A stretch of 64,000 bases of DNA from Eunapius fragilis (GCA_963681505.1 OY811991.1:1367501-1431500), one strand, 5' to 3'. Shown: positions 44,015 through 54,658, counted from the stretch's first letter. Notes: generated by a model not told the origin, from the sequence alone. Program-made: numbers and translations.

Positions 44015-44587
44015 CAGGGCCGTAGAGAGGGGGGGGTAAGCAGGGTATGTTACCCCGGGCCTCAGGGTGTAAAGGGGCCTCCGGGTCCAGAAAATATTAT
44101 TCCTACAATTGGGGGGTTGAAGGAATCATCATCAAATGTGATGCTTCAGCGGCGGATCCGGAGGGGGGGGGGGGGGGGGGGGGGTAACTCAGTGCACGTG
44201 TCTTCCCCCCCCCCCCCCCCTTCCAAATATAAATTCATAACTTTTTGGGCTGCATTTTATAATAATAGCCGCATGCTTGCGCCACCTATTGATACCCGTA
44301 CGCATTAACTCTACTAGTGTACTATATCCTGGGCCCCCTGATATGCGATCATACCCCCCTTCCCCCACTTTTTATATTGGGCTAGAAACCGACAGCACCC
44401 ACCACCCCCCCCCCCCCCCCCCCGCTTTTCGTATCGGGCCAGAAGCCAAAAGCACCCCCCTCCCCAGCCACACCCACCATCCGTGCCCCACCCCCCTATA
44501 ACCTGGATCCGCGGCTATGCTTGGCATGGGTGAGGGGCCTCATTAACTTAAATACCCCGGGCCTCCGTGCCGCTCTCAACGGGCCTC
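44015..44587. mobile_element. hAT-like non-autonomous element, 573 bp, 8-bp target duplication
   Basis: Flanked by the direct repeat TACCAGGG (44007-44014 and 44588-44595). Ends CAGGGCCGTAGAGAGG and, inverted, GAGGCCCGTTGAGAGCGG. An 8-bp duplication and CAG start fit the hAT superfamily. It interrupts a coding exon and itself contains another foldback (44149-44514). Confidence 0.82.
44149..44514. mobile_element. Second nested hAT-like foldback
   Basis: Inverted ends CAGCGGCGGATCCGG and GGATCCGCGGCT, flanked by ATGCTT on both sides. The interior has three long G or C homopolymers and no coding capacity. It is the innermost of at least three nesting levels. Confidence 0.7.
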
Positions 44588-45529
44588 TACCAGGGTAATA
44601 TCTCTCAAAACATTGTACAGTCCTTTTCCACTCCATGCTAGAAGATGTCCAAATGGCGACAGATTGGTGGTAATGAAGCACCATATATCTGGAACAGTTC
44701 AAAGTTAAAGCGTACATATACTATCCTGTATGAACTGTATTGACTGTAACAGGTGATAGACATGATTTTATTGTGTTGGTACCAGATGATTACTATGCTC
44801 CTCCTTGAGCTACATGTGATAACATATGAAAAACTTGTGTCCAACAATATATATATGTTCCCATGTAATTTTACTATTAGGGTGTGGTCTAACTAGAATC
44901 CAGATGGAGTTTTAACACTGTGACGTGGTGCGCATACATGAACCACTGCACGCAAGCCTTCTTAAACACAGCTTTGTTGTATACCGTTATTGCACGTTGT
45001 AAAAGCGACGCTAACGTGTACAAACGCACTACCCACACCGACGAACGCCCGCCAAGGCCAGCGTTTAGTACTGTAAGTCGTGTGCGTGCGTACATACCTT
45101 AAAGATAACGTTCGGCTTTAAAGTTCAATCCAACTACGAAGTCTGTCACAGCTGCCATAGCATCTTGCCAACCACGCCCTCAATCCGTCAAACAAACAAG
45201 GCTGGGAACGCGTTCACTGGGGTGTAATGCGGTAAATCAGTGCTATGACAACACACCTTTTAAATGTCTTAACACTCCATTATTGGTGGGATACGGTGCT
45301 AACACTCTCGCGTAGTCTGCCAACACCCATAGGTGTAAGCTGAACACCCTAGTGTGTTATCATAGCACCCCATGGGCTGTAACACCCCTCAGACCTAACA
45401 CCCCTCGGGCCTTTTTTTTTAACAGTGCAGTTATTTGAGGGCGAAGAGTGCTGGAAGTTTGAGTGCAATGGTTAGTGTTTTTCCAATCACATGACCATTC
45501 TAATTGCAATTGTCCCTTAACATGCCTAC

Positions 45530-45735
45530 ATATTCCTTGTCACCATGGATACTATTATGAACAATGCAGCGTGTAAGTATCAATGATGTTGCATTTCCCA
45601 TTGCACCTTAACATGCCTACTTATTCCATGTCACCATGGATACTATATGAACAATTCAGCAAGTATCAATGATGTTACATTTCTTAACGTGTTTATTTAT
45701 ATATTTTCACCATGAATACTAAAATAAATAATGCA
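45530..45735 (+). repeat. Short version of the intronic minisatellite (about 3 units)
   Basis: Units with TATGAACAATGCAG followed by GTAAGTATCA, as in the large array at 59070-61230 in unit 2. Only about three diverged units are present. Confidence 0.85.
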
Positions 45736-46084
45736 GAAATGAGGTAAGTATGTATGAATGACACTGTTATAATTAGGTTTGTATGATATAATAATGTCAT
45801 GCGTAGTGAATGCTTCTTTTGATGATGTCATCATGATTTCACCATGACAACCAAATTGATGCTAATATCTGTAGTGACATTTATTCCAAACAGGTACTGG
45901 ACTCACTGAAGGAACCTTTTGGACACAATGGCTTTCTGTTGCTGCTAGATATGTAGTGACCACATGTGTGTTGGTGAATAGATGCTGGTTAATGCATGTA
46001 TTTTGAATCATTATGAAATGAATCATATATAGCACACATGTTACCATAATTATCTCTTTAAACAAGCTAGTTCATGTTTTATAT

Positions 46085-46195
46085 ATAGGGACTACTGATT
46101 TCGCTTTTCCTTATCCTTCAGCCCTTGTTTCCCTACTTTTTCAGTACGCCACTATTGCCTTCAAATCCTATATACCTACCACCAGTAAGGTCATT
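46085..46195. mobile_element. Relic arm of the long-TIR foldback family
   Basis: Text 'tttccctactttttcagtac' and 'gccttcaaatcctatatacc' matches the right arm of 12272-12534. The duplicate is at about 61,740-61,840 in unit 2. Confidence 0.65.
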
Positions 46196-46937
46196 CGGAT
46201 ATTCGCAAAAACCTATCCTTTCGAATAGCAACTTATCATTACTCTGAAAGACTTTATGTTTCTCCATTCGTAGGTACTTGCCTTTTTAGACCGATATCTG
46301 GATACGATTTTCAATTGAGTACTTCATAATTATAGTTAAATACGTCACTGTTGTTTTTATACATGCATGCAATGTGGGAACGAGTCTGAAGCGATTAATC
46401 GGCTAAGGTCTAAAACGCGTACGCATACATGTATCAATGTAGGTACCGTGGGTTCGATTCCTACCTGTATGAATTTGTTTTTCTTTATCACACCGCCTAT
46501 CAGGTGATGTCACACTTTTAATGTGCGGGGATACCAAATATGCAGCGTGTATTAGCAGAGAGTTATGTATTATCTCTGGTAAAACGTCCCAACAATTGGT
46601 GCTTTTTCGACTAATTTTCCTAACGTTGCGTTCGACTTGGTATTCCATTTTCACGGATCCGGGTGTTAAAAAGCAGTGATGCCGCGGCCAACAATATACG
46701 ATACAGTCACGTTGACGGCTGGCCGGATTTTGTCACGACGGTCACGATCGCGGTCAAAGGCTGACCGCCACTTAGCAATACGGTCACGTACACGGCCTGG
46801 CCGGCAATGCGGTCACGGACGGTCACGGCTTTACAAGCTTTAGGCATTTGTAATACGTCATTGCGTAACAAAAAAGTATAAATGCACGTACAGGATAAAC
46901 AAGTATTTAACTAGTAAACTATGTAACTATGTATGAG
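46196..46937. other. End of unit 1 and GGTCACG-rich patch
   Basis: To about 46,671 it is shared with unit 2. The text GGTTCGATTCC at about 46,450 resembles a tRNA-type B box but no tRNA fold is evident. From 46,690 to 46,830 the hexamer GGTCAC occurs about seven times, with GGCCGG and CGGCTG blocks in GC-rich DNA absent from unit 2. No gene seen. Confidence 0.45.
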
Positions 46938-47622
46938 TCAACCAACTAAGTAGAGGTCTGAGACTTTAGCACGGGGACCTGCCCTTGCAAGAAATGCTCT
47001 GGCATTCGAGCGCACAAGGGAAAGGTTTAGTCTGGAATAAATGATGTCCAGAGTGGTGGAAGTGGAGGAGTTAACCTGGACTGAAAGGCGGGAAGCAAGT
47101 TTCTTGAATGTGTTAGAGGCTAGTTGGCCCCAGGCTCCGAATGATTCAACAACAAGGGGTATGCAACTCCAGCCTAGTTCTTCACAGATCCCTGAATTTG
47201 CTTGTATCTTTCGCTGTTCTGTGGCAAAAGCTGCAGAGCCTGCTGTGTGTCCCGCTTCGGAAACTATGTCAGGTTTTAGCGGAGACGACACAGATAAGTC
47301 GAACGCAGCAGGTTTGCCATTGATGCCCCAGTTGTTGACTAGTATGTCCGCAGGTCTAGATTGTTTCTGGTCATGGCCAAGACCACTGCCAGCTTCCAGC
47401 TTAGGGTTGTATAAGGCTCTCTTGAAGAGGTGATGCAAGGTGTCGCGAAGGTGGTTGTGACGCGCAATTACATCACTACCCCTCTTGCAGGTTAGGGCGT
47501 GGTGAGCCTCAAGGGCTTTGATTGGGCAAAGGGCACACACAGAGCCAGGCTCACATAGCCGAATACCAAGCCACCATTTGATGGCAAACTGACATTCGGA
47601 TGGTGTTAAATGCAATTGTCAC
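46938..47622 (-). mobile_element. Inverted C-terminal half of a retroelement copy
   Basis: The minus strand encodes LHLTPSECQFAIKWWLGIRL, VCALCPIKALEAHHALTC, RPADILVNNW, GKPAAFDLSVSSPL and LGWSCIPLVVESFGAWG to LYLVG. It is 225 aa open. Its start joins in protein sequence to the end of the adjacent plus-strand fragment (47625-47757), showing one element broken and inverted. Confidence 0.85.
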
Positions 47623-47624
47623 AG

Positions 47625-47757
47625 AATCTTGAAGACAAACAGTTTCAATCTCTCTTGCAATGCAGCACCCTGGCTGACCGAGCCCGACTTCTTTCCGTCT
47701 CATCCCCACATGCTAGCTCTTGGTTGCGTGTTACCCCATCACCAGCCTTAGGCTTGC
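47625..47757 (+). mobile_element. Plus-strand piece of the same retroelement copy, at the duplication junction
   Basis: Reads LLQCSTLADRARLLSVSSPH and ASSWLRVTPSPALGL, then abruptly continues into Nudix exon 2 sequence (CAAGAGACTCGCAC). The missing continuation (HLTPSE...) is the inverted piece at 46938-47622. Confidence 0.85.
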
Positions 47758-48836
47758 AAGAGACTCGCACGTAAGTCGCCTCAGCTGCGAGTAGAGCTAT
47801 TCATTCAACATCTCATGCAGTATCGTTAGAAACGTGGACGAGGAGAGGGAAGAGAGGAATATGGCTGGAAATTCCTATAGCTCGCTCCAACCTTATCCCC
47901 ATAGCAACAGAGGTAAAATAAAATTCTTAAATACTTATAATGCACCTTATACTTTGTCAATCAAGTTGGGCTTTCGCTTTCACCATGCTCTTGAGAGGTA
48001 CGTTATGCTCACCAAGTGGCTGCCAACTGACCAGCCAAACCATCTTCCAACCTTTGCTACACACTGCACAGGTACAAGGGAACACCATGTATATCAATTT
48101 GAATATTTAATCACAGGTGCTGTGGGGTTTGTGGTCAACGACAAACATGAGGTGTTGTTGGTGCAGAAGGGTGTTCACAGCAGTGGGCCACACCTCTGGA
48201 AGTACCCAGAAGGCGTGGCTAATTTAGGTGAGGAAGCCATACCCTTCAATATCAGTGCCTTATCCATTCGTTGCCAGGGGAACACATAGGTCAAACTTGT
48301 ACCAGGGTGACCTTTGAGGAGATGAGCATCAATACAGAGTTTGTTGCCCTCCTCACTATCAGGCACACACACAACTACCACTTTGGGGCTGATGGGATAT
48401 TCTTTACCTGCTCTGAACACTGGTGTCACCATGGATACCTGCTATTAATGTAAGGTCCCCAGGCCCATGGCTTGGCAGGTGTTATGTAGCATGGTGGGGC
48501 AGGGGCCCACATAAACATAAATGTCACCACCTGTTTGGTGAAGGTCACTAAGTAGCCAACACAAATGTTACCTCTTCATGCAAGCCTAGAAGTCACATCA
48601 AATGGTAATGTTTCTCATTTTCCTCATAACCCTCCCCTCCCCCCTCCCTCCCACCCCCCCAGGTAGATGAGTATATAGCTGATCCCAGCACCACACCAGT
48701 GGATCGTATGGCGGCCGAGGCATACAGAGATGGGCTGAACCAAGGATGGTCCATCCACACCCGTTATTACCATGGCAATAGCCATGCTGCCTACAGGGCC
48801 CAACGTATGGAGTCCAAAGTAAGCAGTGAACATTAG
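47757..48836 (+). pseudogene. NUDT6-like pseudogene (headless duplicate)
   Basis: Begins in the last 14 bases of exon 2, so the start codon, exon 1 and most of exon 2 are missing. Exons 3-5 are intact in frame. In the Nudix box exon, EETGI has become EEMSI (conserved Gly lost). An 11-bp deletion after FFTC shifts the frame, and about 20 bp are lost before the next donor. The last exon (48663-48836) remains nearly identical to the parent. It cannot make the parental protein. Confidence 0.9.
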
Positions 48837-49469
48837 AATAATAAGTGTACTGTTGGATGACATCCCATCTGTGTATGTATGTGTAGAGACTGATTTTTAA
48901 CTTTTTAAAAATAAGCAATGAGTTGTGTAATCTGAAACATAACACAAATGAAATCCATAATTAAACTGAAAGGAAGAAAATTACAAAGAGACAACAACAA
49001 CACATAAATACATAAGCACTAGCACATACTGGAATGCACTTTCACTATAGTAAGATAAATTATAATAGCTCACATGCTCCATTTCAGACAAGAACTATGA
49101 GTGCAAGGGAGATGGGAGTGAGTAATATTAATGTGGGGAGGAGGTGGGTAACATTAGTCAGGGTTTAGTGTGCAGGCAGTGCTGGCAACACCTGACCAAA
49201 GCAACTAAAAACCTTTTAGCGGAAATAGGTGAAAATGGATTGCAGATTCGAATTTGGGATAAAAAGTTGACATCTCACGGAGGAGTACCTATCTCCACCA
49301 CCCCCCCCCTCCACACACCTACACACCAGGGACACACCTGCACACCAGGGACACACCTGAACAATGTTAGTGTTAACTGACTGTACAGTGTGCCTGTGTG
49401 GTGTGTGGTCTGAAATGTGTTTGTGTTGTGCATGTGTGTCTGAGTGTAAAAGTTGTGGTGCGTGTATGT

Positions 49470-49503
<34 letters not shown>

Positions 49504-49505
49504 TT

Positions 49506-49553
<48 letters not shown>

Positions 49554-50029
49554 AAAAAGCCAAGCACAGGTAGCAGTCTTAAGGAATCTTAGTAAGTACT
49601 AACCTTTGTTGTAGTACTACAGAACTTTCGATGTGATCACTGAAAGCAGACATAGAACTGAATCTTTAAAATCTGCTTCCCTTTGTTGTGCTTGCGACAA
49701 ATACTCCTCGTGGAGCCATGGGATGGGACATCAACACTAAGGGTTACTGTACAATAAAATGTCATGTTCATATTATTTGCTTGTATTACAATATGGAATA
49801 TCGAAAAAGGTGTACAAGAAAGAGTAAATACAGAGAATAAATGAATGAATAAGTACGGAAGCAAGAATAAATACACAATATTAATAATCTACATTATTAT
49901 AATAAGACTTCTTAGCTATATACAACATCACATAAACACAAGTAAAAGTATGTTCTTCTCTATGGTGGTGATGCTACCCTTGATAGTATAGCAGTGGCAT
50001 TGCCACGAACCAGGTGAGCATTCAACCGA
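48837..50029. other. Unit 2 DNA downstream of the Nudix pseudogene
   Basis: Shared with unit 1 to about 49,627, including a TG repeat (49,460-49,552) that is more regular than in unit 1. The rest (49,628-50,029) is AT-rich and absent from unit 1 because of the deletion there. No gene seen. Confidence 0.55.
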
Positions 50030-50384
50030 TCATAAAAACCATTGAGCACCACCGACTTTGGCTTGCCCATGGAGGTGGTGAGTCTTGAGGTGATAGAAGA
50101 GATTATGCAGAGGGCTCTTCACCCCAGGCTCCATAGGATTCAGCCACCATGGGGGCACACACACACCCAAGTTCAGAACATTTGGGGTCGTTGACAGGTG
50201 TTTCCTTGCCTCTGTGACCTGAGTAGCCAACACACCCGCTTCCAAAAGGGTTAGAGGGCTAAGCAGTGAGGCGATTGAGACATCAAATGCCGCTATTTTG
50301 CCCAAGAACCGGTTAGGTAGCAAGATGTCAGCTGGGCGGAGACTTGCTGTGGTCACAAGTAAGGTTGTTGCCCACTAGGGATTC
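50030..50384 (-). mobile_element. Retroelement fragment, minus strand
   Basis: Reads RPADILLPNRFLGKIAAFDV, SPLTLLEAGV and EARKHLS with a broken end. It is the fuller counterpart of 27785-27892. The following bases contain an inverted repeat, GGGATTCCCCCTCCCTCACC and its complement, about 80 bp apart (50,380-50,475), a further small hairpin insertion. Confidence 0.75.
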
Positions 50385-51070
50385 CCCCTCCCTCACCCTC
50401 CCCACTTTCTTTTTACTAAGTAACCAACACTCCATGAAATGAAATAAAAAGGGGAGGGTGAGGGAGGGGGAACCTCCCTCTTTTAAAGAACACTGCAATG
50501 GGTTTTTCGGGAACAGATACTGCAGCCATCGTAGTAAAAAAAAGGCGGTAGCAATGACAGATAGATTTAAACATGATTTGAACATTTTAAAAAGGCGGTC
50601 GCAATGTCAGCTGGTTTTCACTTCACATTTAATATCTAAAATTTTGTTTCAATATTTCTTGAATTCAATTAATTAAAGTGGGGGGGGGGGGGGGGGGACA
50701 TAAGTGCCCAAAAAAGGTTTTACCTCGTCCTCAGGCCAAATCTTCTCCGTCGTCAACGTCGTCGTCGTCTTCTCGCGTGAGTACGGATAGGAATGGTTTT
50801 AAAGAGCGTCGATTATACCAGTCGCTTTAGAATCTCCTGGAAGGACATCTTCAAGTATCAGATGTATGAATAAAGCATAAAACTGACAACGTAATCATTA
50901 CGCGTAGTGAAGCGTTCCCATGGCGACATTTACGTATATTTAGAATTGTGCAAACAGAAGAGGAGAGCTAAACAACGAGACGACGAGTTAGAATTCTCCC
51001 GCGTTCCTTACCAAACAAAAGTGGGCGTCTGCTCGTGACGGTAATTGAAGCGGGGGGGCACTTGCCAGTA
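50385..51070. other. Duplicated non-coding block of unit 2
   Basis: Contains the hairpin noted at 50,380-50,475, a G homopolymer (about 50,679-50,697) and the TCG-repeat block at 50,735-50,776 shared with unit 1. No gene is supported. Confidence 0.5.
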
Positions 51071-51074
51071 TTAA

Positions 51075-51621
51075 CTCTTTGAACGCCAAGTGCATATATG
51101 CATACATGCTCACTAAATGACAATAATCTGCCTCACCATTCATGCATGTGGTGTGGATCAAAATCACCTTGATTACCATTGTAGATGATACAAGTGCAAT
51201 ACTGACCATTGTAAGTAACCTTATAGTCATACAAATATTTGAACATATTCGGGCCAAGTGTAAAAACATTTTGTGTGTTCAAATTGTAACTTGCTGCATG
51301 GTACCTTTTGTTGCTACAACCCATTAACAAAAGATGGAGGAGTGATATACTACACTGATCTGAGATACACATTCTTGTTCTTGGAGTACATAAAGTGGTG
51401 CATTAGTGAAGTGAAGTGAGGTCATCCGAATAATGGGGTTCTTTAGGCAGTGCGAGAAGACGTCATACATGTACTTATATGGTTACAAGTGCAGCAAGCA
51501 TACGCATGCATCATCAGTTGTGACTGATCAACACATTCCTGCAAGCAAGATCTAAATCATGCATGAATGGTGTAACGTTTGTGTGTGCATGCATACATAA
51601 AAGAACTTGGCGTTCAAAGAG
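51075..51621. mobile_element. piggyBac-type foldback, 547 bp, with empty site in unit 1
   Basis: Inverted ends CTCTTTGAACGCCAAG, flanked by TTAA (51071-51074) and TTGA (51622-51625, one substitution). The unit 1 sequence GTATTAATAATCG at 28,541 shows the unoccupied TTAA. The TTAA target is diagnostic of the piggyBac superfamily. No transposase frame; non-autonomous. Confidence 0.88.
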
Positions 51622-51647
51622 TTGATAATCGATAAGAAATGATAATA

Positions 51648-51893
51648 AAAAATAGAGGAAACAAGGAATTGGAAGCAAAGGTGGTGTAAAAAGGAAGGGA
51701 ACAAGGTTTTTGGAAAGGGAAAATGAGACAAAAATCCTATATTTAGCACATGTACATGTACCAACCAAAAGAAGTGCTAAATATAGGATTTTCCTTTTCC
51801 AAAAACCTTGTTCCCTTCCTTTTTACACCACCTTTGCCTCCAATTCCTATATCCCATCAACATTCTCGTTAGAGAATGTTTTTCTTTACTTGT
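51648..51893. mobile_element. Foldback MITE, duplicate of 28602-28855
   Basis: Same arms as the unit 1 copy, but the outer part of the left arm (the segment ending CGAGAAAGTT) has been deleted. Confidence 0.82.
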
Positions 51894-51949
51894 ACAATTA
51901 GAATACATACATACATCAAAACCTAAACACAGAGTTATGGTGATGAATT

Positions 51950-52159
51950 GTCACCTTCTAGGAGTGAGTATCCACCCCGTAAGAGGAGCCCGAGCATTGG
52001 CTCGCACAAGGGTCATATTCAGGTGGCCATACAGGCAGGAGACCACCTTGGACTTGGGGGTGTTGGTCCTTGTGGCAAGGCGTGATGCAAGCCGTGAAAA
52101 AGCTTGAACAGCTTTGCCCCAAGCTCCATAAGACTCTGCCACAAGGGGAATGCACGTCC
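51950..52159 (-). mobile_element. Retroelement C-terminal fragment (duplicate of 28925-29119)
   Basis: The minus strand reads ESYGAWGKAVQAFSRLASRL and VSCLYGHLNMTLVRANARA. It is open here over the AYGAWG motif, where unit 1 has lost a few bases. Confidence 0.78.
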
Positions 52160-52612
52160 ACCCCAGTGTATTTATTTATTTATTTTCTTAATCGAAATAT
52201 TGGTTATAACAGAGAATACACAAAGTATACAAAATGATAACTATATCTACATGACATCACAAGGGTATATTAATAATAATAGAGTACAGTATATACAAAC
52301 AATGATACACAAAACTCTCAAGCAGGTCCATTGTTGTGACCTCTGAGTTGTACCACGCAATGAAAGCATGAGCATTGGTTCGAACTAAGGAGATACTTAA
52401 CCTGCAATAAATGGAATTCAGCATGGTAGCCTTAGTGAATTGTCTTGTGACGTACTGATAGTTGTGAAAAAAAAAAAAAAAAAACTGGCCTGCTGTTCTT
52501 CCCCATGCACCAAATGTCTCCACCACCAGTGGAACACACTTCCAACCCAGTTCAGAGCAGGTGGGATCATTTTCTTTCTTCTGTCTGCCTAACTGCAGCA
52601 CCTGCAACCACA
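52160..52612 (-). mobile_element. Retroelement fragment (duplicate of 29120-29574)
   Basis: Reads CSELGWKCVPLVVETFGAWG, a poly-F/poly-A interruption, and SIYCRLSISLVRTNAHA. The tail end is TATTTATTTATTT at about 52,168-52,182. Confidence 0.78.
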
Positions 52613-53279
52613 CCCGCTTTGGACAAAACGCTTGATTTAAGCAGAGAAGTGATCAATGGCTGCAGGCTTATCACCAGGACCAGCTTGGAATTAGAATATC
52701 TTCAGGACTTATAAGCCTCCTTTCATGGCCCAAACCAGCACCAGGCCTTGTAAGCCTCCTTTCATGACCCAAACCAGCACCAGCTTCCAATTTTGGGTTC
52801 AACATAGCTCTTTTGCAGAGCATCACAGAGGGCAAGCCACTACATTTCCCCCAAATTTACAGGTAACTGCATGGTGTGCGTCCAGTGCTTTAATTAATCA
52901 GGACAATAAGCACATACCCTTCCTTCTGGTTTTAGAGGCAGACCAAGCCATCATTGGGAGCCATGTCAACCTGGGGAAGGAGTTCGTGAGGCATGCACAG
53001 AAGAAATGGAGAGCATACAAGCCTGATCTGCAAGGCTGCCAGAGGTATCATGTGAACTTGCCCGTGTATGGGCATAGCATGGTTTAGCCCTAAACCATAT
53101 TATAGTTTAGTTTAGTACCTAAACCTAAACCTGTTGTTTAGGACCTAAACACTCGTCATACTACTAAAATTTGTACTCATTTACTTCATAAGTTCATATA
53201 TCCTTGTGATGTAATGTAGGTATAGTTATCATTTTGTATACTTTGTGTATTCTCTGTAACGTTATAATAATAGGGATCC
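52613..53279. other. Unit 2 segment deleted from unit 1
   Basis: Contains a broken retroelement stretch and short direct repeats ('cctcctttcatggcccaaac' and a sister about 45 bp later near 52,715-52,780), plus a small TTTAGG/CCTAAA-rich patch at 53,080-53,150. No gene seen. Confidence 0.45.
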
Positions 53280-54658
53280 CCATTGGTGACCTAGACTTCT
53301 GTACCACCTTTATTTCTCATAAGCATTGCTTGGCTAAACAACTCATGCGACAGATAGAGGAAGTAGGCGCACTAGACCCTCAAGTAGCTTTATTGCTTCT
53401 TCGCACTTGTAGTGGCTTTTGCAAACTAGCTCATCTTGCTCGGGCTACTCCACCCTCGCTGTCCGTCAAAGCTCTTGAGCTTTTTGACCTGGATGTTAGG
53501 GACTGTCTGTCTCAGAGTACATCGGTAGACATGACTGATGTATCGTGGAATCAGGCCCAGATAAGTTTGAGTAGAGGTGGTTTGGGTCTGCGGTCTCTCA
53601 TGTTTCATGCTCCAGCTGCCTTCATTGCCTCCGTTTGTTCATCTGGCTATGGCCACCTGTCGCTTACCCACCTCACCTATGCTGTGGAGATGTTCAACGA
53701 ATGTGTAGCACCAGCCGATAAGATCTCTTTGGACTCAATCACATCCTCCAACGTAAAGCAAAAGATGCTGTCATCCAAATTGGATGATTTTCAATTTCAA
53801 GGCCTGTTTAACATGTCCTCAGTTGCTGATAGGGCACGACTATTATCAATCTCTGCCCCTAACTCCTCTTCATGGCTGTCGGTTGTCCCCTCAGAAGGTC
53901 TTGGTCTCCATTTCGAATCTAATCAGTACAATGTTGCCCTCAAATGGTGGCTAGGGTTGGACACATCTTGTGGCTCTAGTTGCTCCCTCTGCCCTGACTC
54001 TATCCTGGATCCCCTAGGCCACCATGCTTCCACATGCAAACAAGGGGGAGATGCAGTACATCGCCATAATCTGCTGAGGGATGTCTTTGCCGATTCCTGT
54101 CGCTTGGCTCATCTAGGTGTCAAAGTCGAAGTAGGCAATAACTGAACCCAAGACCATGATCACACTAGACCCGCAGACGTTCTCGTCCACAACTGGTCTC
54201 TAGGCAAGCCTGCAGCTTTTGACTTCTGCGTGACCTCTCCGCTTAATTCACTTATCCTTTCAGAAGCGGGAGTGTCTTCGGGAGCGGCTGCTCATGCATC
54301 TGAGATCAGAAAGCACAACAGCAATGATGCCAAATGTGGGGAATTAGGATGGGTTTGCATCCCATTGGTTGTTGAGACATATGGTGCATGGGGTCAAGAG
54401 ACTGTCAAAAGTTTTGCTCAGTTGGCATCTAGGCTGGCAATCGCCTGCTCCAAACCAAAGTCAGTCGTTATAAATGATCTTTATGGCAGGCTGAACACTT
54501 GCCTCATAAGATCAATTTCTTCGGCCATCCTTAGTAGGATGGTGTCCACATGAATTTTGCGTTTGTGTGTTATTTATGTATCAGTGTACTGTATTTAAAT
54601 TAATAACATGAATATTAAGAGAAAAATGATAATAATAAAATTAAAAAAATAAAAATAA
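53280..54658 (+). mobile_element. Retroelement copy (duplicate of 29575-30832)
   Basis: Starts IIGIPIGDLDFCTTFISHKH and is open to VGNN (54145), where a stop (TGA) breaks it, then resumes SPLNSLILSEAGVSS and LGWVCIPLVVETYGAWGQE to the natural end at 54,553. It ends in an A-rich AAAAAT tail. Confidence 0.87.

Larger units (their letters stand above)
43802..44734 (+). pseudogene. Plus-strand element gene, C-terminal exon split by a hAT-like MITE
   Basis: After an acceptor (TTTTTAATTGCAG) the frame reads WVTFAGQKYQTMCIVILGVD, EDYPMFGQVKELYMID and HYHGYTLSYSTSTR up to the insertion at 44015. Beyond the insertion (from 44588, after the duplicated TACCAGGG) the same frame resumes as VISLKTLYSPFPLHARRCPN, GDRLVVMKHHISG and stops. 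It resembles a C-terminal region common in uncharacterised transposon-associated proteins. Upstream exons are not identified. Confidence 0.6.
40121..45427. mobile_element. CACTG-ended (EnSpm/CACTA-like) DNA transposon, 5.3 kb
   Basis: Ends are CACTGTTAAAAAAAAGG and CCTTTTTTTTTAACAGTG (inverted). It is flanked by the dinucleotide CA (40119-40120, 45428-45429); the empty site AACCAGTTATT is present once in unit 2 (58,980-58,988). Several hundred bp at each end are crowded with GGGTGTTA/TAACACCC-type motifs in both orientations, the subterminal repeats expected of CACTA-type elements. It contains exon-like pieces on both strands (42213-43325 minus; 43802-44734 plus) and nested foldbacks. I see no recognisable complete transposase, so it is probably non-autonomous or decayed. 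Confidence 0.85.
39374..45956 (+). pseudogene. Small secreted-peptide gene, unit 1 copy, interrupted by a transposon
   Basis: Exon 1 39374-39445 encodes MLKELALLVTLLVLFVDARP, a signal-peptide-like start. Exon 2 39494-39572 encodes an acidic segment (MSDEVEENSDS, NRDDILE). Exon 3 starts at 40109 but is split after 40120 by the 5.3-kb CACTG element and resumes at 45430-45470. A last exon 45894-45956 would encode KEPFGHNGFLLLLDM and stop. Unit 2 has the uninterrupted version (58214-61519). The gene model is inferred from splice signals and the comparison; no homologue is recognised. The donors after exon 1 (GTTTGA) and exon 3 (GTTAGT) are weak. Confidence 0.5.
25851..46671 (+). other. Segmental duplication, unit 1
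   Basis: Direct duplicate of 47757-63302. Shared blocks in the same order and orientation: Nudix exons, TG repeat, minus-strand retroelement fragment, TCG-rich block, foldback MITE, retroelement copies, secreted-peptide gene, minisatellite, and end sequence ACGGATCCGGGTGTTAAAA. Unit 1 alone carries the 5.3-kb CACTG element and most of 31353-38914. Confidence 0.9.

Noticed and set aside
46440-46475. tRNA gene or tRNA-derived SINE suggested by GGTTCGATTCC
   Set aside because: No A box, acceptor stem or SINE tail could be found, and the unit 2 copy has lost the motif.
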